Counted from the first letter of the stretch, positions 16,685-25,220 are shown. The stretch: DNA of 48,812 nucleotides from Pseudonocardia sp. (GCA_019244295.1 JAFASX010000137.1:1-48812), one strand, 5' to 3'. Made by a program: numbers and translations. Notes: a model not told the origin generated them from the letters alone.

Positions 16685-17887
16685 GTGAGCGCCCCGGCGA
16701 GTGTCGCCTTGGCAGTCCTGACCCTCGGAGCGGGGGTGTTCATTGGCGCGTTGTGGGCCGGGCGCAGGGCGCGCCCGGCCGGCCACGAGACCGGTCCCAA
16801 CCTCGCCGACCTGCTGCATCGCTTGGTGAATTCATCACACAGCGGCCTAGCCGTGGTTAACCAGCACGGCGACGTCGTGCTGCACAATCAGAGAGCGATC
16901 GAGCTTGGCGTGGTGCGCGACGACGTCGGAGACGATCGCGCGATTAAGGCATGTGAGCAGGTGATCTCCAGCGGGTTGCCGCTGGAGGTCGACTTGTCGC
17001 CGCTGGAGCATCGGGGCCGCCAGCCCGAGGCGGTGATGGGACACATCCGCCCGCTCGGTGACGGTTTCGCCGCGGTGGACGCCGAAGACACCTCCGACGC
17101 TGTTCGCCTCGAGGCCACCCGCCGGGATTTCGTGGCCAACGTCAGCCACGAGCTCAAAACACCAGTCGGCGCCGTGGGGCTGCTCGCCGAAGCGGTGCTG
17201 GATGCAGCTGACAATCCCGAGGAAGTGCACCGGTTCGGCACTAAGATCCTCAACGAGGCCACCAGGCTAGGCGCGCTGGTCACCGAGCTGATTGCGCTGT
17301 CTCGGCTGACCGGAGCCGAACGCTTGCCCGAGCTTGCCGTGGTGGAGGTGGATGACGTGGTCACCGAGGCGCTGGCGCGCTGCCGACTGGCCGCTGAGTC
17401 CTCCGGTATCACGATCAAGGTGGACGAGCCCAGCGGACTTCTGGTCGACGGCGACCGCACCCTCTTGGTGACCGCCCTGTCCAATCTGGTGGACAACGCG
17501 CTGGCCTACTCGCCGCCGGAGGCTCCGGTGACGGTAAGTCGCCGGCGGGCCGGGGATATGGTGGAGATCGCGGTGGCTGATCGAGGCATCGGGATCGCCC
17601 CGGAACATCAGCAGCGGGTGTTCGAACGGTTTTTCCGGGTCGACCCGGCTCGTTCGCGAGCCACCGGAGGGACCGGGCTGGGGCTGGCGATCGTCAAGCA
17701 CGTGGCGGCCAACCACGGGGGCGACGTGCAGCTGTGGAGCAGCCCGGGTGTCGGGTCGACTTTCACTATCAGACTGCCCGCGCGGGAGCAGGCGAGCGCG
17801 CCATCCCCGGCGCAGAGCAAAACAAAAAAGATTGGTACGGAGGCCCCGCGTGGGCCCGTGCCGGGCCATCCCGTGATCCGGGTATGA
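16685..17887 (+). CDS. senX3: Phosphate-sensing histidine kinase SenX3
   Basis: A 400-residue membrane sensor kinase. One N-terminal membrane helix (about 5-26) is followed by a PAS-like region (about 42-130), the HisKA dimerisation domain with NVSHELKTPVGA (phospho-acceptor His155), and an HATPase_c domain with NLVDNALAYSPPE, DRGIGIAPEHQQRVFERFFR and GGTGLGLAIVKHV. The second periplasmic-flanking helix of many kinases is missing, as in mycobacterial SenX3. Its output, RegX3, follows after 43 bases with its own AGGAGG. Together they regulate the response to low phosphate. The C-terminal 35 residues after the kinase domain are unstructured. Confidence 0.95.
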   Translation: MSAPASVALAVLTLGAGVFIGALWAGRRARPAGHETGPNLADLLHRLVNSSHSGLAVVNQHGDVVLHNQRAIELGVVRDDVGDDRAIKACEQVISSGLPLEVDLSPLEHRGRQPEAVMGHIRPLGDGFAAVDAEDTSDAVRLEATRRDFVANVSHELKTPVGAVGLLAEAVLDAADNPEEVHRFGTKILNEATRLGALVTELIALSRLTGAERLPELAVVEVDDVVTEALARCRLAAESSGITIKVDEPSGLLVDGDRTLLVTALSNLVDNALAYSPPEAPVTVSRRRAGDMVEIAVADRGIGIAPEHQQRVFERFFRVDPARSRATGGTGLGLAIVKHVAANHGGDVQLWSSPGVGSTFTIRLPAREQASAPSPAQSKTKKIGTEAPRGPVPGHPVIRV

Positions 17888-17930
17888 CCCCAGCCAGCCG
17901 CGGTAATCGCAGCCGATCAGGAGGGGTGCT

Positions 17931-18620
17931 ATGACCAGGGTGCTGATCGTCGAGGACGAGGAGTCCTTCGCCGATCCGTTGGCCTTCCTGCTCCGGAAGG
18001 AGGGCTTCACAGCGGCAATCGCCAGTACCGGTCAGGACGCGCTGGAAGAGTTCGATCGCAACGGGGCGGATATCGTCCTGCTGGACTTGATGTTGCCAGG
18101 GATGAGCGGCACCGATGTGTGCAAGGCGTTGAGGCAGCGCTCCGCGGTCCCGGTGATCATGGTGACCGCGCGGGACAGCGAGATCGACAAAGTGGTCGGT
18201 CTCGAGCTGGGGGCCGACGACTATGTAACCAAGCCATACTCGGCGCGCGAGCTGATCGCCAGGGTGCGGGCGGTGCTGCGCCGAGGTGGTGACGGCGTAT
18301 CCGATTCGGATACCTCGCCGCCCGTGCTGGAGGCCGGGCCGGTACGGATGGATGTGGAACGGCACGTGGTCACCGTCGCCGGTCGGGAAGTGCCGCTGCC
18401 GTTGAAGGAGTTCGACTTGCTGGAGTATTTGCTGCGCAATGTCGGGCGGGTGCTCACTCGGGGCCAGCTGATCGACCGGGTCTGGGGCGCGGACTACGTC
18501 GGTGACACCAAAACGCTGGACGTCCACGTCAAACGGCTTCGATCGAAGATCGAGGCCGATCCGTCAGCGCCTCGCCACCTCGTGACCGTTCGCGGTCTGG
18601 GCTACAAATTCGAGACCTGA
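17931..18620 (+). CDS. regX3: Response regulator RegX3
   Basis: A 229-residue OmpR/PhoB-type regulator. Receiver domain: acidic pocket VEDEE at 8-12, phospho-acceptor Asp52 in VLLDLMLPG, conserved Thr in MVTARD and Lys in VTKPYSARELIARV. The winged-helix domain (about 130-229) has FDLLEYLLRNVGRVLTRGQL, DVHVKRLRSKIE and TVRGLGYKF. It should bind the repeat at 16574-16601 and genes for phosphate uptake. AGGAGG at 17919-17924 supports ATG 17931. Short inverted repeat GTCTAC/GTAGAC at 18652-18686 may mark the transcript end facing the reverse-strand MerR gene. Confidence 0.97.
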   Translation: MTRVLIVEDEESFADPLAFLLRKEGFTAAIASTGQDALEEFDRNGADIVLLDLMLPGMSGTDVCKALRQRSAVPVIMVTARDSEIDKVVGLELGADDYVTKPYSARELIARVRAVLRRGGDGVSDSDTSPPVLEAGPVRMDVERHVVTVAGREVPLPLKEFDLLEYLLRNVGRVLTRGQLIDRVWGADYVGDTKTLDVHVKRLRSKIEADPSAPRHLVTVRGLGYKFET

Positions 18621-18694
18621 GCCCCGGGTCACCCCAATCCCTGGGGAGCGTGTCTACTCACAACATCGCGGGTAGGGTTGGTAGACGAGGTGGG

Positions 18695-19096
18695 TCAGGC
18701 CGTCCTCGGCCCCGAGCGGTCTTGGCGGTCTTGTGGACCATCGTTGGGTGCGGGGTTCGCAGGAGGGTTCCGATGGGTGGCGGCGTTTTCCAGCTCAGCG
18801 ATGCGTTGGCGAGCGGCGTCGAGCTGGTCTTCTAACTGAACGATGCGGTGCGCGGCATCCAAGGTGAGACCCTGGTCGAACAGGGTGCGCATGCGGGCGG
18901 CGAACTCGAGCTGGCGGCGGGAGTAGCGGCGGTGCCCGCCGCTGGAGCGCACCGGGTGCAGGACGTCGGCGGCGTCTAGGCTACGCAGGAAGGCTGGTTG
19001 GACCCCGAGCAACTCGGCGGCCTGGCCCATCGTCACCGCCGGATAGTCCTGGTCGTCCAGGCGCCCGACACCCACTGGCTGGCTCGACTCCGACAC
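18695..19096 (-). CDS. MerR-family regulator, HspR-like
   Basis: A 133-residue regulator with a MerR winged HTH at about 20-90: VTMGQAAELLGVQPAFLRSL, then SSGGHRRYSRRQLEFAARM. A coiled coil, VQLEDQLDAARQRIAELE, follows, and the tail is proline- and asparagine-rich. The layout resembles HspR, the heat-shock repressor of actinobacteria, more than metal-sensing MerR proteins (no cysteines). It lies downstream of hsp20 on the same strand with 660 bases between. GGAGGG about seven bases ahead supports GTG 19096. A palindrome at 19174-19190 may be its operator. Control of hsp20 by this protein is inferred. Confidence 0.85.
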   Translation of the reverse strand: MSESSQPVGVGRLDDQDYPAVTMGQAAELLGVQPAFLRSLDAADVLHPVRSSGGHRRYSRRQLEFAARMRTLFDQGLTLDAAHRIVQLEDQLDAARQRIAELENAATHRNPPANPAPNDGPQDRQDRSGPRTA

Positions 19097-19173
19097 CTGC
19101 TGCCCTCCCGCTAACCGTCCCCGCTAACCGTCCGCCTCCTCCAACCGTCCACAATCGACTCGCCTAACTGTGG

Positions 19174-19190
19174 CAATGAAACCATCATTG
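19174..19190. promoter_or_regulatory. Palindrome ahead of the MerR gene
   Basis: CAATGA (19174-19179) and TCATTG (19185-19190) are perfect 6-bp arms with a 5-base spacer, 78 bases upstream of the MerR start, in an AT-richer patch. This is a plausible autoregulatory operator. It does not match the HspR HAIR consensus (CTTGAGT-N7-ACTCAAG). Confidence 0.45.
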
Positions 19191-19268
19191 TAAAGCCCAA
19201 GATTACTGCAACGCTAGGTACATATATGGCTTGGACCGTTAGGCCGCCGACGGCCTCAAATGTGTCGC

Positions 19269-19306
19269 GACCCCGCCGGCGAAAACGGGGGCTCACCGGC
19301 GGGGTC
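19269..19306. terminator. Strong hairpin between the hsp20 and MerR genes
   Basis: A perfect 11-bp stem, GACCCCGCCGG (19269-19279) and CCGGCGGGGTC (19296-19306), with a 16-base loop. It lies about 450 bases after the hsp20 stop on that gene's transcript. A smaller repeat, AGGCCG-N4-CGGCCT, lies at 19241-19256. It could end a long hsp20 transcript or the 3' end of a small RNA from this 660-base gap; no T-tract is seen. Confidence 0.5.
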
Positions 19307-19385
19307 TATGATCAGTTATTCTCAGGAAATGACTGACTCGTAGGACGGTGTTGGCTCTGCTCCGGTGGCTCACCTCCTTGTGTCC

Positions 19386-19417
19386 GCTGTTCTGCCTACT
19401 CGGCTGTTCTGCCTACT
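19386..19417. repeat. 15-base tandem direct repeat
   Basis: GCTGTTCTGCCTACT occurs at 19386-19400 and again at 19403-19417 with two bases between. Another tandem pair, GCGGGTCCAG, lies at about 19689-19708. Both are in the 19097-19758 gap, which otherwise holds no gene I can support; the forward frame 19348-19689 begins with a hydrophobic run but degrades into low-complexity residues. Confidence 0.6.
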
Positions 19418-19758
19418 TGATGTTCCCGCCTGCTTTTTCGGCGGTTCTGATGTACGGGGTCGTGCAGCGGGCCACCCGGCCTCCCGCGCGGCACGCCGGG
19501 CGGGACGTGAGGACCCGGACCGGTCCCGTCAGACAAAATGCGCCATGTGACGGGAGTGGGAGCCACACGCGGAGTGATTCCAGAGATCGCGCGTTCCCAC
19601 TGGGAATGATCGTATTGCGGGACGAGTCACAGAGCGACCCCGCGCCTATGGTCCTGATCGATCACCACCTTTCACCTCGGGCCTCCTAGCGGGTCCAGGC
19701 GGGTCCAGGAATGGGGGCGACCCCTCAACACCGGCTCGCGGCCGGGTTGGGTGGTGGC

Positions 19759-20196
19759 TCAGACGTTGATCTGTTTAGCGCTCGATCCCGCGTCAGCGGT
19801 GATTTCGATCCTGCGTGGTTTGGCCTGCTCGGCGATCGGCACCTGCAGGGTCAGCACCCCCGCGTCATAGCGTGCCTCGATGTGCTCGGCATCCAACGTC
19901 TCCCCCAAGAACAACTGGCGGGAGAACACCCCACGCGGGCGTTCGGCCACCTGGTAGTCCACCCCCTCCGGGGCCGGTAGCACACGCTCCGCGCGCACAG
20001 TGAGCACATTGCGTTCCACATCTAGATCGATCGAGGATGGATCCACCCCAGGGATATCGAAGTGCACCACGAAATGATCGCCATCGCGGTAGGCGTCCAT
20101 CGGCATCACCGCCGGACGCGCCATAGTGCCACTCGCGCCAAAGAACTGCTGGGTCAGCCGGTCAAGCTCACGAAACGGGTCAGTACGCATCAGCAT
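19759..20196 (-). CDS. Hsp20 / alpha-crystallin small heat-shock protein
   Basis: A 145-residue small heat-shock chaperone. N-terminus [13 protein letters not shown], then the alpha-crystallin domain (about 40-130) with [27 protein letters not shown] and [16 protein letters not shown], and a C-terminal PRRIEI that contains the I-x-I oligomerisation tail. It holds unfolding proteins during stress. ATG 20196 was preferred over GTG 20205 because GGAG lies eight bases before it. The leader carries inverted repeats at 20249-20267 and 20303-20328. Downstream, far on the same strand, is an HspR-like MerR gene. Confidence 0.95.
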   Translation of the reverse strand: MLMRTDPFRELDRLTQQFFGASGTMARPAVMPMDAYRDGDHFVVHFDIPGVDPSSIDLDVERNVLTVRAERVLPAPEGVDYQVAERPRGVFSRQLFLGETLDAEHIEARYDAGVLTLQVPIAEQAKPRRIEITADAGSSAKQINV

Positions 20197-20248
20197 CGCA
20201 CTCACTCCTTCCTGATCTTCCTGATCGTCTCTGTTGTGGCGATGCTTG

Positions 20249-20328
20249 CGTCCACCTCTCGTGGACGGCCTTAGTAAACCTCACCGCAGGTGTTGGCGCA
20301 AGATATCTCTGGTCGAAACAGGAGATAT
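20249..20328. promoter_or_regulatory. Two inverted repeats in the hsp20 upstream region
   Basis: First, CGTCCAC-N5-GTGGACG at 20249-20267, about 55 bases before the hsp20 start, able to form a hairpin in its leader or act as an operator. Second, ATATCTC (20303-20309) and GAGATAT (20322-20328) with a 12-base spacer, about 107 bases upstream, better placed as a protein-binding site. Neither matches HAIR. They are the most likely control points for heat induction here. Confidence 0.4.
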
Positions 20329-20475
20329 TCGCCTGGATGGATGACGGACTATCGCTGGCGGTAGCGGGTGATTGCCCGCTGTGGAAAGGTCAGGTTCGAC
20401 AGGTCCCGGTGTGTGATCGTGATCTTTCGCCCGACTGGGCGGACGGCACGGTGACCAGGGGGTAGAGTCCCTTAC

Positions 20476-20870
20476 GTGGCTGCTGGTGGGGCATGGGCGC
20501 ACTGGGAACGCGCTGAGGCGATCGCGCGTCAGCGCGGCCCCACTTACCGACACATGCAGTCGTCGTTCTCATTACCGGTCATCAGCGCCCACGCCGTCAC
20601 CCTCGGGGTAGAGCTGCAACGCCCTGGCGAAGCTCCGCGCGCGGCCGACTCGTTCGAACCCACCGACATCGCCTCGGTTCCCCGTCGTTCCCGACACTTG
20701 ATGAGGTAGCCCGCGCACACAGCCAGCGCGGCGAAAAGGTCGCGGCGTGGGCGATGCTCAGCCAAGCGGAACGCGCCGCGATCGAAACCATCCGCTACAA
20801 CAGATACGCCCGGGAAATGCGCGTTCCGGCCGGGTCTGGCGGGCTTGAAGGCGAGGTAGCGTGGGTTTCT
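20476..20870 (+). pseudogene. Possible frameshifted gene remnant ahead of ppx
   Basis: The forward frame 20476-20709 and, shifted into another frame, the stretch from about 20680 to 20860 both read like protein. The second part (PTLDEVARAHSQRGEKVAAW followed by SQAERAAIETIRYNRYAREM) is charged and helical and runs in frame into ppx, but is not part of the Ppx family. I do not recognise it. It may be a decayed upstream gene or an unusual N-terminal extension. Low certainty. Confidence 0.3.
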
Positions 20871-21881
20871 GTGCGCTTAGGAGTGCTTGACGTCGGTTCT
20901 AACACCGTCCACCTGCTCGTGGTCGACGCCCAGCGGGGCGGCCACCCCACACCGATGACCTCAGAGAAGACCGCGCTGCGGCTGGCGGAGAACCTGGACC
21001 CGACCGGACGGTTGACCAAAGCCGGGTCGGACGCGTTAGTTCGGGCGGTACGGGCGGCGCGGGATTCGGCCGCGGCGGCTGATTGCGCTGATCTGCTGGC
21101 CTTCGCCACGTCCGCGCTACGTGACGCCTCGAACTCGGCGGCGGTGCTCGCCAGGGTGTACGCGGAGACCGGAATCGCCCTGCAGGTGCTGCCGGGCGAG
21201 GATGAAGCGCGTTGCACGTTTCTCGCGGTGCGTCGGTGGTTCGGCTGGTCAGCCGGCCAGCTGTTGGTGCTCGACATCGGCGGCGGTTCGCTGGAGCTGG
21301 CTGCTGGTATCGACGAGTACCCGTCGGTCGCGGCGTCACTGCCGTTGGGCGCTGGTCGGCTCACCCGCGAGTGGTTCAGCGCCGACCCACCGCCTCGCGA
21401 CGAGATCGATGCGCTGCGTGCCCACCTTGACCAGGTGTTGGTGTCAGCCATGCAGCGACTGCGATCGGCTGGCCAACCGGATCGGGCGGTCGGCACATCG
21501 AAGACGTTCCGTTCGCTGGCCGGGCTGACCGGCGCGGCGCCGTCCAGCGCGGGGCCGAGAGTGCGCCGGGTGCTCACCGATAGCGGGCTGCGCCAGGTGG
21601 TGGCGTTCATCAGCCGGATGTCGGCAAGTGACCTTGCTGAGTTGGAAGGCGTCAGCGCTAGTCGGTCACATCAACTGGTGGCCGGAGCGCTGGTCGCGGA
21701 GTCGGCCATGCGTGCGCTGGAGCTGCCGCAGCTGGAGATCTGCCCGTGGGCATTGCGCGAAGGCGTTATTCTGCGACGTCTGGACTGGCTTGACGGATCG
21801 GCCCGAACCGAGCAAGCGTGGCACGCGCCGAGAGAGGACACTGGACGGGTCACCACACAGGAGGCACGGTATACCGGATGA
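20871..21881 (+). CDS. Exopolyphosphatase / pppGpp phosphohydrolase family protein (Ppx/GppA)
   Basis: A 336-residue ASKHA-fold phosphatase. Phosphate-1 motif GVLDVGSNTVHLLVVD lies at the start, the second nucleotide/phosphate motif LVLDIGGGSLELA in the middle, and SATALRD-type residues (FATSALRDASN) between. It hydrolyses polyphosphate or pppGpp. It corresponds to Rv0496, a short Ppx lacking the C-terminal extension of E. coli Ppx. GTG 20871 is chosen because the Ppx family begins three residues before GVLD; the frame is open upstream to a possible unrelated segment. The stop overlaps the next start (ATGA). Confidence 0.93.
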   Translation: MRLGVLDVGSNTVHLLVVDAQRGGHPTPMTSEKTALRLAENLDPTGRLTKAGSDALVRAVRAARDSAAAADCADLLAFATSALRDASNSAAVLARVYAETGIALQVLPGEDEARCTFLAVRRWFGWSAGQLLVLDIGGGSLELAAGIDEYPSVAASLPLGAGRLTREWFSADPPPRDEIDALRAHLDQVLVSAMQRLRSAGQPDRAVGTSKTFRSLAGLTGAAPSSAGPRVRRVLTDSGLRQVVAFISRMSASDLAELEGVSASRSHQLVAGALVAESAMRALELPQLEICPWALREGVILRRLDWLDGSARTEQAWHAPREDTGRVTTQEARYTG

Positions 21882-22834
21882 CTGCGGACCACCGCTCCGA
21901 CTCGGGGCGTCAGCTGACCGTCGCGGAACTGCTCAAGCAGTACGGCGACGGAGGTAGTGGCGGCCCGCGGCGCCGTCGGCGGGCGGAGGAGCAGGATAGC
22001 CCTCAGAGCAACGGCCAAGCTCCCGGTGAACGGCCCGACTTGGCGGGTCCAGGCGACGCTGGCGCGCAAACGTCCGGTGCCATCAACGCGGTGGGTGAGC
22101 GAGGGTGGGTTCCCGGCACGGGTTTCGACCATGCCGCCAGCCTGTGGGCGCCCAGCCAATCCGACCCGGCTACCGAACAACTGCCCAGATTCCACGGCAC
22201 CGCCCAAGAGTCTCGGGAAAACGACGCGGTACAGGACACCGCCCCGGTCATCGGTGTCCCCACCAGGGTCGGCTCTTCGGCGATATCCGACGGTGGACCG
22301 CCGACCGGTCAGGTATCTCGGGCCGAGCTGTTTGACGACCTCGAAGAAAGCACCGAGGAGCGCGTCTGGGACGACGCCGGCCGCGACGGCGCCAGCCGCG
22401 ACGGCGCCAGCCGCGACGGCGCTAGCAGAGACGGCGCCAGCCGCGATGGCGCTAGCAGAGACGGCGCCAGTAGAGAAGATGGGGCCGAGGGCGAGCAAGG
22501 TTCCCGGGCCGCCAGGAGGGCCAGAGCGGCCCAGACGCCAACCGTGCCGCCGGCCACCGATGCCCCGGCGACCAGGCCGGTGGGCTGGGCAGGGCTGATT
22601 GCGCAATGGCTGCTCGGCGCCGTCGGTGGCGCGGCCCTGTGGGTTGGCTTTCGCTACCTCTGGCTGCATTACCCGGTGGCCGCCCTGATAGCCGCCGTGC
22701 TGGCTACCGCGGGGTTGGTGCTGCTCGTGCGCGCGATCCGGCGCAGCGACGACGTGCAAACCACCATGCTCGCGGTGCTTGTCGGGCTCGTTGTGACGAT
22801 CTCTCCCGCCGTACTGTTGCTCGCCGTCCGCTGA
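21878..22834 (+). CDS. Membrane protein with pentapeptide repeats (Rv0497-like)
   Basis: A 318-residue protein. Residues 1-20 hold a short conserved motif, QLTVAELLKQYGDG; residues 20-235 are hydrophilic and disordered; the C-terminus has about three membrane helices (near 246-268, 270-288 and 297-317). Within the disordered part, residues 169-198 are six copies of R-D-G-A-S encoded by a 15-base repeat. Function unknown; it matches Rv0497 by position and layout. It overlaps the ppx stop by four bases and is followed after 11 bases by the isomerase-like gene, so the three are one operon. Confidence 0.85.
   Translation: MTADHRSDSGRQLTVAELLKQYGDGGSGGPRRRRRAEEQDSPQSNGQAPGERPDLAGPGDAGAQTSGAINAVGERGWVPGTGFDHAASLWAPSQSDPATEQLPRFHGTAQESRENDAVQDTAPVIGVPTRVGSSAISDGGPPTGQVSRAELFDDLEESTEERVWDDAGRDGASRDGASRDGASRDGASRDGASRDGASREDGAEGEQGSRAARRARAAQTPTVPPATDAPATRPVGWAGLIAQWLLGAVGGAALWVGFRYLWLHYPVAALIAAVLATAGLVLLVRAIRRSDDVQTTMLAVLVGLVVTISPAVLLLAVR
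22382..22471 (+). repeat. Six tandem 15-base repeats coding RDGAS
   Basis: Six in-frame units of 15 bases each, at 22382, 22397, 22412, 22427, 22442 and 22457. Arg codons alternate between CGC and AGA, and some units differ by a single base, so the array has had time to diverge. The array length may vary between strains. Confidence 0.9.
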
Positions 22835-22845
22835 GGAAGCCAGCT

Positions 22846-23694
22846 GTGCCACTGAACGCGCCGCTGGTCGCGCTGTCCACCGCCTCGGTCTACCCTGAGT
22901 CAGCCGAGGTCGGCTTCCTGCTGGCTGCCGAGCTCGGCTACGACGGCGTCGAGCTGATGGTGTGGACCGACCCGATATCGCAGGATATCGACGCCGTGCA
23001 GCGGCTGTCCGCTCGATTCGCGGTACCTGTGCTCGCGGTGCATGCGCCGTGCCTGGTGGTCACCCAGCGGGTCTGGAGCCCCGATCCATTGCTCCGCATG
23101 ACACGCAGCGCGGAGGCGGCCAGCGTTCTCGGGGCCAGCGCAGTCGTGATACATCCGCCATTTCGCTGGCAGCGAGCCTACGCGCTGAGTTTCAGCGACG
23201 CGGTGGATGAAGCGGTCCAGCGCTACCAGGTCGCGCTGGCGGTGGAGAACATGTTCCCGGTGCGCCGGGGCTCGCTGCGGGCCTGCCCTTATCAGCCTTC
23301 GGAGGACCCGACTGATGTGGGACACCGCTACTACACCCTGGACCTCTCGCATACCGCGACGGCGGGCGTCGACGCGCTGGCGCTGCTTGATCGGATGGGC
23401 GATGGGCTAGCCCACCTGCACCTGACCGACGGCAGCGGTTCCAATCTCGACGAACACCTCGTCCCTGGTCGGGGCAACCAGCCGTGCGCGCAGGTCTGTG
23501 AACGGCTGGTGCGTGACGGGTTCGACGGCGTTGTGACGGTCGAGGTCAGCACCAGAAGGGCCCGAACCCGACGCGATCGAGCCGCGCTGCTGGCGGAGGC
23601 CCTGCTGTTCGCCCGGTTGCACCTGCAGCCGCGCGCTCCCGAGCTGCCTGACCAAGCCCCATCCACCAGCGCACCACCCGGTCGCCGTCCGTGA
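22846..23694 (+). CDS. Sugar phosphate isomerase/epimerase-like TIM-barrel protein
   Basis: A 282-residue AP-endonuclease-2/xylose-isomerase-fold protein. Seen: ELGYDGVELMVWTD, VLAVHAPCLVVTQRVW, ASAVVIHPPFRWQ, VALAVENMFP and LDLSHTATAG, HLHLTDG and TVEVSTRRAR, giving the His, Glu and Asp metal ligands expected of the family. The substrate is unknown. It matches Rv0498, in the ppx operon. GTG 22846 has GAGG nine bases upstream and starts 11 bases after the membrane protein gene. Confidence 0.85.
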   Translation: MPLNAPLVALSTASVYPESAEVGFLLAAELGYDGVELMVWTDPISQDIDAVQRLSARFAVPVLAVHAPCLVVTQRVWSPDPLLRMTRSAEAASVLGASAVVIHPPFRWQRAYALSFSDAVDEAVQRYQVALAVENMFPVRRGSLRACPYQPSEDPTDVGHRYYTLDLSHTATAGVDALALLDRMGDGLAHLHLTDGSGSNLDEHLVPGRGNQPCAQVCERLVRDGFDGVVTVEVSTRRARTRRDRAALLAEALLFARLHLQPRAPELPDQAPSTSAPPGRRP

Positions 23695-23808
23695 TTTCCG
23701 GCACAGATTTCGCTCGGCGGCTCGCCAGCTGGCGCTCGCGCCGCTGGGCTGACGCGGGTTCGGCCCATGCGCGCATCGCCGGGAAGCGAGGCGACTAGCG
23801 TCCGTGGC

Positions 23809-24621
23809 ATGTCGAGGATCGCGGTGCTAGGCGCCGGCAAGATGGGGGAGGCGTTGCTGGCCGGCCTGCTGAAGGCAGGCCATGACAGCGATGCATTGTG
23901 CTTCGCGGAGCGGTATCCCGCGCGGGCGGCGCAGGTCAGCGAGCGGCTCGGGCTGCGTCAGCTGTCAGTGGCCCAGGCGGCGGGCACGGCCGAGGTGTTG
24001 GTGATCGCCGTCAAGCCACAGGACGTCGAGGCGTTGCTCGCCGAGCTGGCTCCGGCGCTGCGGCCGGGCACGTTGGTGGTCTCGTTATGCGCTGGGCTGC
24101 CCATCGGGCTGTTCGAAGCCAAGTTACCGGCGGGCACACCGGTAGTCCGGGTAATGCCGAACACCCCGATGGTGGTGGCTGAGGCGATGAGCGCGATCTC
24201 GCCGGGGCGGTTCGCTTCCGAGGAGCAACTGGCTGAGGTCGAGCGGTTGCTCAGCGCGGTGGGTTTGGTGCTGCGGGTGCCAGAGGCACAGCAGGATGCG
24301 GTGGCCGCGTTGTCCGGAACCGGTCCGGCTTACTTCTTTTACATGGTCGAGGCGATGATCGAGGCTGGGGTGCTAGTCGGCCTGCCGAGATCGATCGCTT
24401 CGGAGCTGGTGGTGCAAACCGCGCTGGGCGCGGCCCGCATGCTGCGCGAGACCGGGGAACACCCGGTCGCCTTGCGGGAAGCGGTGACGTCGCCGGGGGG
24501 CACCACAGCGGCGGCGGTGCGTGAGCTGGATCGGCATGGCGCTAGAGCTGCGTTGTCCGCCGCGATCGAAGCGGCCCGTGATCGAGCCGCCGAGCTGGGT
24601 CGCCTTGCTCACTCTATGTAA
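23809..24621 (+). CDS. proC: Pyrroline-5-carboxylate reductase
   Basis: A 270-residue NAD(P)H enzyme that makes proline from pyrroline-5-carboxylate. N-terminal Rossmann motif IAVLGAGKMGEAL, VLVIAVKPQDVE, VVRVMPNTPMVV, and the family signature ALSGTGPAYFFYM with VTSPGGTTAAAV near the C-terminus. Length is normal. ATG 23809 starts right at the Rossmann strand; GTG or ATG codons upstream give extra residues without similarity. Matches Rv0500. Confidence 0.97.
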   Translation: MSRIAVLGAGKMGEALLAGLLKAGHDSDALCFAERYPARAAQVSERLGLRQLSVAQAAGTAEVLVIAVKPQDVEALLAELAPALRPGTLVVSLCAGLPIGLFEAKLPAGTPVVRVMPNTPMVVAEAMSAISPGRFASEEQLAEVERLLSAVGLVLRVPEAQQDAVAALSGTGPAYFFYMVEAMIEAGVLVGLPRSIASELVVQTALGAARMLRETGEHPVALREAVTSPGGTTAAAVRELDRHGARAALSAAIEAARDRAAELGRLAHSM

Positions 24622-24786
24622 AAAAAGAGAGCTCTAAATTAGTCTATCTGGGTGGATTTCACTCGATTGGGAAACATGTGCTGTCGCTTAAGCACCCATT
24701 GCCACGATAGTCTCGGTCAGACACGGATGGATGACCGCTCTTGTGGGATAACTATCCGGCTGATAAACGAAATGAGGGGACTGGGT

Positions 24787-25005
24787 GTGCAGATGGTGGC
24801 AGAGAACACAGGGGCGTCAGATGGTGGGCAGGTGCGCTTCCTGACTGTGGCCGAGGTAGCCGCCATGATGCGGGTGTCCAAGATGACGGTCTATCGGCTA
24901 GTGCATTCCGGCGCGTTGCCGGCCGCGCGAGTCGGTCGATCGTTTCGAGTGCCTCAGGAAGCCGTGCAGAATTACCTGCGTAACGCCTACCACGATGCTG
25001 GTTGA
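24787..25005 (+). CDS. Small helix-turn-helix (excisionase-family) DNA-binding protein
   Basis: A 72-residue protein, nearly all one MerR/excisionase-type HTH: FLTVAEVAAMMRVSKMTVYR, then HSGALPAARVGRSFRVPQ. It matches Rv0500A, between proC and the bS22 gene. GAGGGGA at 24774-24780 supports GTG 24787; ATG 24793 is possible. The 165 bases upstream are relatively AT-rich for this window and carry GGATA-N2-TATCC at 24746-24757, about 30 bases before the start, a candidate binding site. Despite the name no phage is associated; it is a widespread actinobacterial regulator of unknown regulon. Confidence 0.88.
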   Translation: MQMVAENTGASDGGQVRFLTVAEVAAMMRVSKMTVYRLVHSGALPAARVGRSFRVPQEAVQNYLRNAYHDAG

Positions 25006-25220
25006 TCTAGGGGATTGTTGTCCAGGCGCTGTTTCTGTCCCGTCCCGCTCGCGGCTGGTTCGACCCGGCTCGCGCTGAGGCCGCCGCCAGCGGGTAAAGT
25101 CGCCGTCAGCGTGCCCGCCGGTGTTTCGCTCACCTGATGGTGGCGGCGGGCGCTTTCCGAACCAGCGCAGATCATGATTCGCCCTCGTCGGCGAACAATC
25201 ACACAGAAGGGAGCCGCCGC

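Noticed and set aside
19348..19689. Small forward open frame between hsp20 and MerR genes
   Set aside because: Hydrophobic start but then low-complexity residues, no ribosome binding site, and it spans the tandem repeat.
20641..20680. tRNA-like T-loop GTTCGAACC near 20652
   Set aside because: No acceptor stem, anticodon arm or D-arm around it; the stretch reads as protein.
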